NCBI RefSeq assembly: GCF_900604355.1 | Contig: NZ_UWOE01000001.1 | Span: 2,976,001 to 3,040,000, forward strand | From: Luxibacter massiliensis | GTDB lineage: Bacteria; Bacillota; Clostridia; Lachnospirales; Lachnospiraceae | Length of the DNA: 64,000 nucleotides | Direction: 5' to 3' | Shown: in pieces, positions 42,534-51,081 of the stretch | Numbering within the stretch: the stretch's first letter is position 1 | Layout of the letters: every line of letters starts with the position of its first letter | Position numbers and translations under genes: made by a program | Notes under the pieces: model-generated | What the model was told of the DNA's origin: nothing | What the model saw: the letters and a program-made list of their open reading frames with translations, nothing else | Databases searched by the model: none

Positions 42534-43282
42534 GATTTTTTTGCTTTTTTCTTTTCTCTTTCTTCCAAAATTCGCCTTTCCTCGAAAATATCCACCGCCT
42601 TATAATTATAAATCCCATGCTTTTCATCTGCCACCACTGTGCCCGCAACTAGCGTAATACACCTCTTTCTCATAATCGTCACCAATTCCCTTGCATGGCT
42701 TGCCACAATCACGGTCATGCCCTTATAATTGACCTCTTCAAGAAGCTGCATCAAATCCCAGGCAGCATCTGGATCCAGGTTTGCCGTAGGTTCATCCGCT
42801 ATTAAAATAGAGGGATTCACCGAGAGGGCGCGGGCCAAAAGCGCCCTGGCCTGCTCTCCTCCTGACAGTTCATTCGGGAAAAACGGCGCCTTATCGGCAA
42901 TCCCCACCAATCCCAGAACCTTTATAATGGTGTTTCTCATTCTTGCATTGTTTCTGCCCGTTGCCCATATTGCGAGGGCTATATTATCATATATAGAGCG
43001 GTCCTTCAAAAGCCCTACCTCCGGCGACATAATCCCCAGCTTGCGCCGATGTGCCGCTATACGGCTTGGCCGCATTAAATCTAGCTGTCTCCCCTCTACT
43101 ATGATATGGCCCGAGGTAACATCTTCCTGCTTCATAATCAGGTTGAGCAGAGTGCTCTTGCCTGCCCCGCTCTTTCCGATCACAAAGACAAACTCTCCCT
43201 TTTCTACCTCAAGCGATACATCATCAAGCGCAATCTCATCCCGAAACATTTTTGTAACATGCTCAAAAATAATTTCTGCCAT
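42530..43282 (-). CDS. FtsE-like ABC ATPase without FtsX
   Basis: This is a 250-residue ATPase. It has Walker A GKSGAGKST, signature LSGGEQARALLARAL, Walker B ILIADEPTANLD and His-switch VIVASHARELV; the DEPTANLDP wording is typical of the FtsE/LolD/MacB group. The start at MAEIIFEHV has GGGAG upstream. A Lys/Glu-rich tail ends the protein. No FtsX permease or cell-wall hydrolase gene is directly adjacent, although a secreted C39-like protein lies across the repeat array. Confidence 0.85.
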   Translation of the reverse strand: MAEIIFEHVTKMFRDEIALDDVSLEVEKGEFVFVIGKSGAGKSTLLNLIMKQEDVTSGHIIVEGRQLDLMRPSRIAAHRRKLGIMSPEVGLLKDRSIYDNIALAIWATGRNNARMRNTIIKVLGLVGIADKAPFFPNELSGGEQARALLARALSVNPSILIADEPTANLDPDAAWDLMQLLEEVNYKGMTVIVASHARELVTIMRKRCITLVAGTVVADEKHGIYNYKAVDIFEERRILEEREKKKAKKS

Positions 43283-43348
43283 ATCCGCTCCCATCTTATT
43301 ATATTCCCAAAAAATCCGATATTCATTGTATATCCTTGTTTTACATTA

Positions 43349-43789
43349 CGGGTATGCCTTGCTGGGCAGGGCCCACCCGCCCGTAAGGGCCTGAATTACG
43401 GGGTGCCCTTTGGGTATACCTTGTTGGGCAGGGCCCACCTGCCCGTAAGGGCCTGAATTACGGGGTGCCCTTTGGGTATACCTTGTTGGGCAGGGCCCAC
43501 CTGCCCGTAAGGGCCTGAATTACGGGGTGCCCTTTGGGTATACCTTGTTGGGCAGGGCCCACCTGCCCGTAAGGGCCTGAATTACGGGGTGCCCTTTGGG
43601 TATACCTTGTTGGGCAGGGCCCACCTGCCCGTAAGGGCCTGAATTACGGGGTGCCCTTTGGGTATACCTTGTTGGGCAGGGCCCACCTGCCCGTAAGGGC
43701 CTGAATTACGGGGTGCCCTTTGGGTATACCTTGTTGGGCAGGGCCCACCTGCCCGTAAGGGCCTGAATTACGGGGTGCCCTTTGGGTAT
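43349..43789. repeat. 62-bp tandem repeat array, seven units
   Basis: A 62-bp unit containing GGTATACC, GGGCAGGGCCCACCTGCCC and CGGGGTGCCCTTT is repeated head to tail from 43349, with unit starts at 43349, 43411, 43473, 43535, 43597, 43659 and 43721 and a short remnant from 43783. Units two to seven appear identical; the first differs at a few bases. Because 62 is not a multiple of three, the array is unlikely to code. It lies between two divergent genes. Confidence 0.95.
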
Positions 43790-43848
43790 ACTATACTGTT
43801 TTAAGGCAAACCAGTCAATATAGATTCCCCAAAACAGAGGAGAAAAAT

Positions 43849-44541
43849 GTGAAAAAAAAGTTATTTTTAGGACTGTTACTTGTCCTTCTTTTATTATATG
43901 CACCTACCTATAAACTAAATCTAAAATCAGATGATTCAAAGCAGGCCTCCTCCCCGACACAGGACGCCGCCCCTGCTCCGCCTCCATTACAGGATGGGCA
44001 GTATAAGCTTTCCCTGACAACCAGTATTGGAACTTTAACGTATTACAATCAGTCGGATGTCCGTTGGGCAAATGCTCCATATGGCGCTTCCGACCCTATT
44101 GCCAGTTATGGATGCGGCCCTACGGCCCTGGCTATGCTTGTGTCAAGTTTTACAGAGCAGACCATGCAGCCTCCTGATATGGCGCAGTGGGCGGCCTCTA
44201 ACCATTACTGGGTATCTGGTTCTGGCTCTAAACATAATCTGATTCCAGAAGGCGCCGCTGCATTTGGCCTCCACGCTGAATCTTTTAGAGATTTTACAGT
44301 GGAAGGTATTAAAAATGCTCTAGAAAGCGGCCACGTCCTGGTCGCGTTGATGGGGCCCGGCCACTTTACCTCAGAGGGGCATTTTATCATTATCACCGAT
44401 TACTGGTCAGGCAGCCAGGTGAGCATTGCAGATCCCAACAGCCTGGAAAACACCCAGAAGGCCTGGGACATACAGCTGCTTATAGATGAGTTGCACAGCG
44501 CGGCTGTGTATGGAGGGCCCGTATGGTCAATCTCCCCTTGA
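43849..44541 (+). CDS. Secreted C39-like (papain-fold) peptidase domain protein
   Basis: This is a 230-residue protein starting with GTG, preceded by GAGGAG. Residues 1-17 are a hydrophobic signal or anchor (KKKLFLGLLLVLLLLYAP), followed by a Pro/Ser-rich spacer. The rest matches the C39-like 2 group: YYNQSDVRWANAPYG, the catalytic Cys in SYGCGPTALAM, a His in GHFIIITDYW and an Asp in ADPNS. No ABC exporter with a bacteriocin is adjacent, so a role in wall or peptide processing outside the cell is more likely than in bacteriocin maturation. Confidence 0.85.
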   Translation: MKKKLFLGLLLVLLLLYAPTYKLNLKSDDSKQASSPTQDAAPAPPPLQDGQYKLSLTTSIGTLTYYNQSDVRWANAPYGASDPIASYGCGPTALAMLVSSFTEQTMQPPDMAQWAASNHYWVSGSGSKHNLIPEGAAAFGLHAESFRDFTVEGIKNALESGHVLVALMGPGHFTSEGHFIIITDYWSGSQVSIADPNSLENTQKAWDIQLLIDELHSAAVYGGPVWSISP

Positions 44542-44656
44542 TCATGTCCTAATACAGCGCCACTTCTGGAACCGGTATTCTAACAACGTTTCACTATTCA
44601 ATGCAGTGTTCAGAACCACGGCAATAAAATACCAGAATTGCGGAGGCAAAAGGTAT

Positions 44657-44685
44657 TTGACCCTTACATGCGGTCATGCTATAAT
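44657..44685 (+). promoter_or_regulatory. Sigma-70-type promoter of the Hpt/receiver operon
   Basis: TTGACC (44657-44662), 17 bases and TATAAT (44680-44685). The transcript would start about 60 bases before the Hpt gene. Confidence 0.8.
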
Positions 44686-44752
44686 TATATAAGTAATGTT
44701 TAAATTTATTTCATTTAATACAAATGACAGATTATTAGGGGGGGAACCATTT

Positions 44753-45127
44753 ATGACTTTGATTCAAGAGCAATTTCTTCAAGATTTAGGAATAGACGCC
44801 CAAAGAACATTGGAACGTTTTGGCGGTATGTGGCATATTCTGGAGAAGTTCCTGTTAAAGTTCCCAGAAGACCCAACATTCCGGGAATTTAAAGATGCAC
44901 AAGAAACAAAGAATTCAGAACTGTTGGAAAGAACTGCCCATACTCTAAAGGGATTGTCCGCTAATCTTGGGATACAGCAGCTTAGCGACCTCTGCGCCAC
45001 GTGCGTCAATGCTATACGGCAGGATGATCTGCAGACAGCATTTGGCTCCTGCCCCCAGATTGAAGAAGAATACCAGAGAGTTGTAGGTATTATACATAAC
45101 TATTCTGATAGCATGGATCTGCATTAA
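44753..45127 (+). CDS. Hpt-domain phosphotransfer protein
   Basis: The 124-residue helical protein carries the Hpt motif AHTLKGLSANLG, whose His accepts the phosphate. The start at 44753 (MTLIQEQFLQDLG) is chosen for the strong GGGGGGGAA upstream; the longer frame to 44696 lacks one. It is followed after 34 bp by a stand-alone receiver. No hybrid kinase is nearby, so the phosphate source is unknown. Confidence 0.85.
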   Translation: MTLIQEQFLQDLGIDAQRTLERFGGMWHILEKFLLKFPEDPTFREFKDAQETKNSELLERTAHTLKGLSANLGIQQLSDLCATCVNAIRQDDLQTAFGSCPQIEEEYQRVVGIIHNYSDSMDLH

Positions 45128-45161
45128 AATATTTTTTGGTAAGTAAAGGAGTAAAGGTAAA

Positions 45162-45602
45162 ATGTATAGCGTAATGATTGTAGATGATGATGCGACGAGT
45201 CTTTCTATCACAAAGGCACTGCTGGAAGATGAATATGATGTACAGATTATGAGATCCGGCCTGCAGGCCCTTGGTTATCTGAAAGACTACAACGATATCG
45301 ATATAATTCTGCTGGATATGATGATGCCTGGTACAGACGGCATCAAGGTACTCAAAGAACTGAAAGAGGATGAAAACTTACGTGATATTCCCGTTATTTT
45401 CCTCACCAGCCTGGACGGAATGAATTTTGAAGCCGAGGCCCTCACTTCTGGCGCCAGCGACTTTCTAAGCAAGCCTGTCCATCAAGGACTGATGAAGCTA
45501 AAAATACAACGGCATTTATATATAGCACAGCTTAAGAGGGAGAACCGTATCATGAAACAGCGCCTTAAGGTAATCGGTAAGGTACTGGAGGATCTGGAAT
45601 AA
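45162..45602 (+). CDS. Stand-alone receiver-domain response regulator
   Basis: This is a 146-residue protein: a CheY-like receiver with the acidic triad (IVDDDAT), phospho-Asp (LLDMMMPGTDG), Ser (FLTSLDG) and Lys (FLSKPV), followed by a ~30-residue basic coiled tail (LKRENRIMKQRLKVIGKVLEDLE) instead of an output domain. It pairs with the Hpt gene upstream, forming a short phosphorelay segment near chemotaxis genes. Confidence 0.88.
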   Translation: MYSVMIVDDDATSLSITKALLEDEYDVQIMRSGLQALGYLKDYNDIDIILLDMMMPGTDGIKVLKELKEDENLRDIPVIFLTSLDGMNFEAEALTSGASDFLSKPVHQGLMKLKIQRHLYIAQLKRENRIMKQRLKVIGKVLEDLE

Positions 45603-45609
45603 AAATCAA

Positions 45610-45645
45610 CTGCCCATACCGGAGATATGAAACCGGTATGGGCAG
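45610..45645. terminator. Bidirectional terminator
   Basis: CTGCCCATACCGG (45610-45622) pairs perfectly with CCGGTATGGGCAG (45633-45645), followed by TCTTTATT on the plus strand and TTGATTTTTATT on the minus strand, between convergent genes. Confidence 0.9.
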
Positions 45646-45648
45646 TCT

Positions 45649-46065
45649 TTATTCTGCCTTGGCATAATATGAATCACTTCCTGCCAGCTTGCGGCTGATC
45701 ACTCTGTCAATCTCAACAGTCCGAGCCAGGCTTCTCTTTACCTGGGAACTTAACTCCATGATTTTTTGCGACTCCGGCCCTATGCCTGATGTCTGTGCTT
45801 CAGAGTTTACATTCAGCAGCTTTTTCAACCCTTCCCGCGTGGATGGATCAACTGTATTCAAAATGGTACGGATAGCTCTCTCTGTCTCACTGGCCTTTTC
45901 TATCTCACTCTGCCTCATCCGCAAAAGCATTTGAATGGACTCCCGGTCCCCCCCTGACAGAGCGTCCCCCAGTTCTTTTGTAATCCTGCCTATTTCATTC
46001 ACCTGTATATATTTTTTCTGTAAATAACGCATCAGCTCTGTCAGCAGTTCTTTATTCTCTTCCAT
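45649..46065 (-). CDS. Small helical protein after fliS, possible FliT/FlgN-type chaperone
   Basis: This 138-residue, all-helical, charged protein has no clear motif I can name. It sits 12 bp after fliS in the fliD-fliS transcript, the place where FliT (chaperone of the FliD cap) or FlgN-like proteins are found. Its length and coiled-coil character fit that group, but the identification rests on position. Confidence 0.55.
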   Translation of the reverse strand: MEENKELLTELMRYLQKKYIQVNEIGRITKELGDALSGGDRESIQMLLRMRQSEIEKASETERAIRTILNTVDPSTREGLKKLLNVNSEAQTSGIGPESQKIMELSSQVKRSLARTVEIDRVISRKLAGSDSYYAKAE

Positions 46066-46077
46066 AAACCATTCCCT

Positions 46078-46449
46078 TTACATCCCGCTTGTTTTATTCG
46101 CCTCTTTAAATGCATCCCGAAGCTCCATCACCAGTGGCTTAAGCTCATCAATTACAGAGCTGTTCCTGCCAGCCTGCAGCCGGCTCAATTCATAGAGAAA
46201 AAAATCATACATCTTCCTCAAATCTGCACTGATCCCATACTCCATATTCAATGTATTCTTTAAATATAAAATAATCTCCCTGGATCTCGTCACAGATTTA
46301 TCGAAAGCATCGTAAGTCTTATCCTCAAGAGCTATCTGCGCCCTGGTGAGGCGCTTAAGCAGCTCATCATAGAGCAGCAAAAGCATCTCTCCCCGGGTCA
46401 TAGTATTTACTGACTGCATTTTATACTGTTCATATCCATTTTGATACAT
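46078..46449 (-). CDS. fliS: Flagellin export chaperone FliS
   Basis: The 123-residue four-helix protein starts MYQNGYEQYKMQSVNTMT, with the family pattern RGEMLLLLYDELLKRLTRAQIAL and a C-terminal helix. It binds flagellin before export. It lies between fliD and the chaperone-like gene. Confidence 0.95.
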   Translation of the reverse strand: MYQNGYEQYKMQSVNTMTRGEMLLLLYDELLKRLTRAQIALEDKTYDAFDKSVTRSREIILYLKNTLNMEYGISADLRKMYDFFLYELSRLQAGRNSSVIDELKPLVMELRDAFKEANKTSGM

Positions 46450-46496
46450 AATAGTCCCCTTTAATAGTCTCCCTTAGGTAAGTTATTAAACACGCT

Positions 46497-48896
46497 CTAG
46501 TATGATGCCCCAAACTGGCTCAGATAGCTGCTCTGGCTGTTCATCTGGGAAATAAGCGTCTCCAGGCTGGTAAATTGTTGTATATAGCGGTCTCTCTCCG
46601 TCTCCAGCCTGTCCTGGAGGTCAGAAATCTTTTTATTAATCTCTTCCAGTTCTTTATAGATGGTATTGTCTGTAATACTTCTGGGCGCTTTGGATGTACC
46701 GGCCTTATTCACCAATATTCCGTATGTACCTATATTGTTGGCATATTTATACATTACATTCTTAAGATTCGTGGCAATACCATCGGCGCTTACTGTATTC
46801 CCGCTGGCGTCCGTTGTTTTCGTCTTAGTGAACATCTCCTCTACTTTTTCAGGGTCAGATTCCAGGGCTGCCCTGAATTTAGTCTCATCCAGCACCAGCT
46901 TACCATTGTCTGAGTATGTACTGGAAATGGAAAGTCCTAGCTTCTCCATCTCAGCTAAGTCTGCCGGACTAATGGCAAACCTGAGGTCATTGCTCAGGGC
47001 CCGCAGGTCGCTGTCATTGAAAAGCAGGCCTTCTTTTGCCTTTTCCTCATACAGCTTAATCTCATCCTCGCTAAGTTCGCTTTTCTGATCCGATGTCAAA
47101 GGAGCATAATCACGGTCAGGTTTGGTCTGGACTTCTTTGTTCACCAATTCTACAATTTCATTGTACGCTTCCACCATCTCTTTGACAGCGTCTACGATTT
47201 TGTCTGTATCCACATTGGCGTCAAACGTGATTTCCTCAGCAGTTGAATCTAACTTGCCAGTATCGTCATATCCAAATGTCCCCTTTAATCCTATGGTCAT
47301 TCCGTCAAGATTAAAGCTATTGGATCCTCTGATAATTTCGACTACATCGCCCGTATCTCCATATTTAACTGAAACAATGGCATCCTGGCCCTGCACCGAA
47401 ACCGTTGAAGCGCCCTGGCCAAATATGGCCTCCAGTGCGTTCGTGTCGCCTCCAAATTCAATACTGCCGCTGGCCCCGTCCTCATTGGATGTGAAAGTAA
47501 ATTTGTCTCCTTCTGCCTGATAGCTGACTGTCACATCTGTATTCTTGTTAATCTTATCCATCAATGTATAGACTGTATCATCTTTCGTAATCTCAATGTC
47601 AGTGCCATTGATGGTGATAATTGTAGGATTATCTGGGTCATCACTTATATTCAGATTACCTGCAAACCCTGCATCTTCCAGTTTTGCATTTAGGTTCAGG
47701 CGGTTGTTGGCGCCATACGCTGTCTTCAGCAGGCCGTTCTCTCCTAAAAGTCCAGTACTGCCATTGACGAATGTGAGTGTGGAACTCTCGTCTAAGCTGC
47801 CATCACCTGGCTTTGTTGTCACAAACTCCAGGCTGAACGTGCCATCGGAATTGTCATTATTCTTTACAGAAATCCTTCCCTTTCCAAATGCATCATCCAT
47901 CTGCCCCTGGAGAGACTCTGCAATCTTATCCATCAAAGCTTCTCCTGTGAGGCCTGCCAGTTCATCTGCCTCCGGCATCTTGATGGTCTTGGATGTGCCG
48001 TTATAGCTGACAGTCATCTCTTTGCCAGCAATCTTATCAACAAAGGACACAGACTCTGTCAAGGTATTTGCATCTATATCCTGCTTAGAAGATACAGAAC
48101 CATTGGAAAAACTTATCTCTGTAAAATCACTGTCTGCGCTGTCCTTAAACCCTAAAAGCTCCAGAGCTGAACCGCCTGTAAGCTTCAGCTCATTCCCAGT
48201 GTTTTCCTTATCTTTAAATACAATCTTATCCCCATCTGTGGCCACATCTATTACTTCAGACAGCTTTCTGCCATCCTTTAACTCTTCCTTTGACAGAATG
48301 TCATTCAGTGAATCCTTAATATTCTCTACAGTATCAAACTTGTACGCTTCATTATTGCTGTTCTGTCCGCTGAGTGTCACTGTATAGCTGTTGCCTCCAT
48401 ATTTGAAAGTCAGCGTCTTTCCACTCAGTGTGTCGGAGTTCTGGAGTTCATCAGGATTGATGTCTCCCGTAGTAAGAGACTTGCTTGACACTGCTGACTG
48501 TGAGGTCCAGCGCGCCTTCTCAGCCAACTGCTTAATCCCTGCTATTGAGACAGAGTTAGCTGAACTTGCTGTACCTGATACACTGACAAACTTACTGTTT
48601 GCCCCCAAGGCTGTGATAATATTCCTTCCCCAGAAAGCAGAACTGAACAAGTTCGTCGTAGAAGTCATTGTAGACGTATATGTGTCTGCAAAGTTGATCA
48701 TCTTGTCCGTGATATTCTGGATTGCAGACTGCTTCCACTGAAGCGTAGTTTTTTTCTGCTGCTGTTTCTCAATCTTACTTGTAGTGCCATAGGTCATATT
48801 TTCGATTAGGGTATCTCTGTCCAATCCACTGGCCAGGCCGCCATACCCCCTGATACTGCTGCTTGTTGAACTGCTTAATCCACCTATACCTGACAT
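46497..48896 (-). CDS. fliD: Flagellar filament cap protein FliD
   Basis: The 799-residue protein starts at MSGIGGLSSSTSSSIRGYGG behind AAAGGAG; the frame extends 34 codons upstream without support. FliD_N (SGLDRDTLIENMTYGTTSKI) and FliD_C, ending in a coiled coil and QMNSQSSYLSQFGASY, frame a long middle region of several beta-rich Ig-like repeats. At ~800 residues it is large; many clostridial FliD proteins are smaller. Surface-exposed parts of FliD vary strongly between strains. Confidence 0.92.
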   Translation of the reverse strand: MSGIGGLSSSTSSSIRGYGGLASGLDRDTLIENMTYGTTSKIEKQQQKKTTLQWKQSAIQNITDKMINFADTYTSTMTSTTNLFSSAFWGRNIITALGANSKFVSVSGTASSANSVSIAGIKQLAEKARWTSQSAVSSKSLTTGDINPDELQNSDTLSGKTLTFKYGGNSYTVTLSGQNSNNEAYKFDTVENIKDSLNDILSKEELKDGRKLSEVIDVATDGDKIVFKDKENTGNELKLTGGSALELLGFKDSADSDFTEISFSNGSVSSKQDIDANTLTESVSFVDKIAGKEMTVSYNGTSKTIKMPEADELAGLTGEALMDKIAESLQGQMDDAFGKGRISVKNNDNSDGTFSLEFVTTKPGDGSLDESSTLTFVNGSTGLLGENGLLKTAYGANNRLNLNAKLEDAGFAGNLNISDDPDNPTIITINGTDIEITKDDTVYTLMDKINKNTDVTVSYQAEGDKFTFTSNEDGASGSIEFGGDTNALEAIFGQGASTVSVQGQDAIVSVKYGDTGDVVEIIRGSNSFNLDGMTIGLKGTFGYDDTGKLDSTAEEITFDANVDTDKIVDAVKEMVEAYNEIVELVNKEVQTKPDRDYAPLTSDQKSELSEDEIKLYEEKAKEGLLFNDSDLRALSNDLRFAISPADLAEMEKLGLSISSTYSDNGKLVLDETKFRAALESDPEKVEEMFTKTKTTDASGNTVSADGIATNLKNVMYKYANNIGTYGILVNKAGTSKAPRSITDNTIYKELEEINKKISDLQDRLETERDRYIQQFTSLETLISQMNSQSSYLSQFGASY

Positions 48897-49057
48897 ATCA
48901 TTCTCTCCTTTTATTATACTTTTCTTACTTAACCCCCAGTGGCTGCCGCCTTTCCTGCCTCCAGGCCACACCACCAGCACGTGGTGGGACATGCGCATAT
49001 ACTTACCTCTGCAGCGCCCTGGGCTGTTCTACATTTTCAAATTTACTCTGTACTTAT

Positions 49058-49084
49058 TTATCGGCATATAGTATACTTTAAATA
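49058..49084 (-). promoter_or_regulatory. Possible sigma-D promoter of fliD-fliS
   Basis: On the minus strand the -10 box GCCGATAA (49058-49065) matches the flagellar consensus perfectly, but the -35 position shows TATT rather than TAAA. The leader of ~155 bases contains a hairpin (CCACC/GGTGG). Confidence 0.4.
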
Positions 49085-49124
49085 ATAGTTTTACTGAGTT
49101 TTATTACGAATGGAGGAATTAATT

Positions 49125-49913
49125 TTGGCTACTATTATCGCTCTTACCAATCAAAAAGGCGGCGTAGGCAAGACAACCACATCGAGTGCTTTAGCCGCAG
49201 GCTTGGCCTCTTTTTATGATAAAAAGGTACTGGCAATTGACCTTGACCCCCAGGGGAGCCTGGGATTCAGCCTTGGTCTTGATATTGAGGACTGCAGTAA
49301 CATATATGATGTGCTGAAAGGTTCTGTTTCTATCTCAGAAGCCATTCAGACTACAGATTACTGCGATATCGTCACTTCTAATATTTTGTTGAGCAGTGCA
49401 GAGCTGGAATTCACTTCTACGGACAGGGAACTTTTATTAAAGAAAGCGCTCGCCCCTGTTGTTGCCAATTACGATTATATTATCATAGACACGCCCCCGG
49501 CATTAAATATCCTGACTGTCAATGCTTATGCCTCCTCTGATCATCTGATCATCCCTATGGCGCCCGAAATACTCAGCCTCTTAGGCGTGACACAGCTAAA
49601 GGAAACCATTGATTCTGTCCGTCAGTCTCTAAATTCCAGCCTCCATGTACTGGGAATCATTCTCACTAGGTACAATGGACGCACCCTTCTGGCCCGGGAA
49701 GTGAAAGAAATGGCAGAGAACATCGCATCCCAGATTGGGACATGCGTCTTTCGCACACAGATACGCCCAAGTGTCACTGTGGCGGAAGCGCCCGCCCACG
49801 GAGTAAGCGTTTTTGAACATGCGCCCCGCTCTAATCCTTCCCTCGATTACCAAGATTTTGTAGGGGAAGTATTATCTATGATTGAAAAGAAGCAAACCCA
49901 GGAGGTACAATAG
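49125..49913 (+). CDS. ParA/MinD-family ATPase
   Basis: The 262-residue ATPase is read from a TTG at 49125, because GGAGG lies 8 bases before it; the ATG at 49110 has none. Motifs are a deviant Walker A NQKGGVGKTT, IDLDPQGSLG and Walker B IIIDTPP. The family uses ATP-driven dimer cycling to position DNA, chemoreceptor arrays or flagella. It is followed after one base by a ComFB-domain gene. There is no ParB and no parS-like repeat nearby, so plasmid-type partition is unlikely. Confidence 0.9.
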   Translation: MATIIALTNQKGGVGKTTTSSALAAGLASFYDKKVLAIDLDPQGSLGFSLGLDIEDCSNIYDVLKGSVSISEAIQTTDYCDIVTSNILLSSAELEFTSTDRELLLKKALAPVVANYDYIIIDTPPALNILTVNAYASSDHLIIPMAPEILSLLGVTQLKETIDSVRQSLNSSLHVLGIILTRYNGRTLLAREVKEMAENIASQIGTCVFRTQIRPSVTVAEAPAHGVSVFEHAPRSNPSLDYQDFVGEVLSMIEKKQTQEVQ

Positions 49914-49914
49914 A

Positions 49915-50745
49915 ATGGCCAGAAAAAGTAATAAAACTGCACATGTCCTGAACCTGCTTGCCGGGCATGATGCAAAAAAGGATACACAGGAAGAAACAGC
50001 TTCCTCAGAAAATCCAGAGGTTTCAAAGAAGCCTTCAGAGAATCCAGAGGCTACGCCGGAAGTATCCTCGCCCTTGCCAAGCGCGCCATCCCCCCAGAAT
50101 GTAGCGGTCATTGATAAGACCGGGGATGACCCGCTGGCAGAGCTGATACAGAACAAGCTCTCCGATGAATTTGAAAAGGAGCTGTCCAATACAGTCCCGC
50201 CAACTCCTTCTGCTCAAAAATCAGAACAGGCTCCTGATCTATCAGAGCCTGTTTCTCAATTATCTCCTGAGCCAGAAGAAGTGTCCGAGGATTCAAAGCA
50301 GGATACGCCTGCTGGCATCATGCCTGCTGCCGAGCCGCCAAATCCTGAGAAATCTGATGAGGCTCCTTCCCCCGCCTTACAGCAGGATTTTGAGGAACTT
50401 AAGCAGGATTCCCAGGTTCCTGAACAGTCCCAGGCGGAAGAATCTGCCCCTCCTGCTCAGCCAGAACCAACCCCGGAACCAGATTTCATTGTCCTGAATA
50501 TCATGGACCGCATTGTACGGGAAAAAATCATTTATTTTTTAAGGCAATTTGATGTCTGCACCTGTGACCGCTGTGTTGCCGACACTGTGGCCCTAACCCT
50601 AAACGGCCTGGCTCCCAAATATATTGTAACTTCCCCCGCGGCGGCTGACCCGCTTCTGAGCTTTTATACAAATAAATTTATCTCAGATGTCACTGTAGAA
50701 GCTACTAAGGCATGCATGACCATTAAAGAGAACCCAAGACATTGA
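49915..50745 (+). CDS. ComFB-domain protein with basic N-terminus and proline-rich linker
   Basis: This is a 276-residue protein. The N-terminus is short and basic (MARKSNKTAHVLNLLAG). A ~180-residue Pro/Glu/Ser-rich linker of low complexity follows. The last ~90 residues are a ComFB domain: VLNIMDRIVREKIIYFLR, the Cys pair in DVCTCDRC, and TLNGLAPKYIVTS. Some ComFB domains are known to bind c-di-GMP. AGGAGG precedes the ATG. The short basic tip and long linker resemble adaptor proteins that stimulate ParA-type ATPases, so it is probably the partner of the ATPase upstream. Confidence 0.8.
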   Translation: MARKSNKTAHVLNLLAGHDAKKDTQEETASSENPEVSKKPSENPEATPEVSSPLPSAPSPQNVAVIDKTGDDPLAELIQNKLSDEFEKELSNTVPPTPSAQKSEQAPDLSEPVSQLSPEPEEVSEDSKQDTPAGIMPAAEPPNPEKSDEAPSPALQQDFEELKQDSQVPEQSQAEESAPPAQPEPTPEPDFIVLNIMDRIVREKIIYFLRQFDVCTCDRCVADTVALTLNGLAPKYIVTSPAAADPLLSFYTNKFISDVTVEATKACMTIKENPRH

Positions 50746-50826
50746 TATAGCATATTTTGCCATTATTTCCCCTAAGGAGATCAGTCAGCTAAAGGTACGG
50801 TTTTTATATTTATCGTATATAGAATA

Positions 50827-50923
50827 GATGTCGGGCCAAAGGGTTTTATACCTTTTTTCTGCCCTGACATCATAGAATAGCAAAAATCCTGGCCAGATTC
50901 AGTGAATGCCCTGGCCAGGATTT
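50827..50923 (+). terminator. Two consecutive hairpins after the ComFB gene
   Basis: GATGTC, GGGC and AAAGG pair with CCTTT, GCCC and GACATC (50827-50871). A second stem (50884-50896 with 50911-50923) is perfect and followed by ATATTTTAG. The first is related to the palindrome at 24476-24516. Confidence 0.75.
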
Positions 50924-50944
50924 ATATTTTAGTTTCTATTAGCA

Positions 50945-51074
50945 AATACCCCGATGCAAGCATACGGGGCCGCTAAACTAGCGGCGATACAAGCATCGGG
51001 GTATAGACCCTTGCAGCAGCTGCCAAATGGATATATAAACATGTCCGCCTGGCCCGCTGCTGGCGGGAATAAAA
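50945..51074 (+). repeat. Structured dispersed element, copy B
   Basis: This copy pairs more completely than copy A: ATACCCCGATGC with GCATCGGGGTAT (50946-50957 and 50993-51004), an inner perfect hairpin GCCGCTA-AAC-TAGCGGC (50969-50985), and CAGCAGC with GCTGCTG (51014-51020 and 51056-51062). It ends in GGGAATAAAA, like copy A, and lies between the ComFB terminators and the 3' end of the EAL/HDOD gene. Confidence 0.7.
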
Positions 51075-51081
51075 CGGGTTC

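Noticed and set aside
43349..43789. Tandem array as a CRISPR
   Set aside because: The 62-bp units follow each other directly with no unique spacers and there are no cas genes in the window.
43106..43903. Open frames on both strands running into the repeat array
   Set aside because: The unit length is not a multiple of three, so these frames shift through the repeat and show no conserved protein.
43849..44541. C39 protein as a bacteriocin-processing peptidase
   Set aside because: It is a single secreted domain with a signal sequence, not fused to an ABC exporter, and no double-glycine leader peptide was seen nearby.
49125..49913. ParA as a sign of a plasmid or integrated element
   Set aside because: There is no ParB, parS-like repeats, integrase or replication gene, and the surroundings are flagellar.
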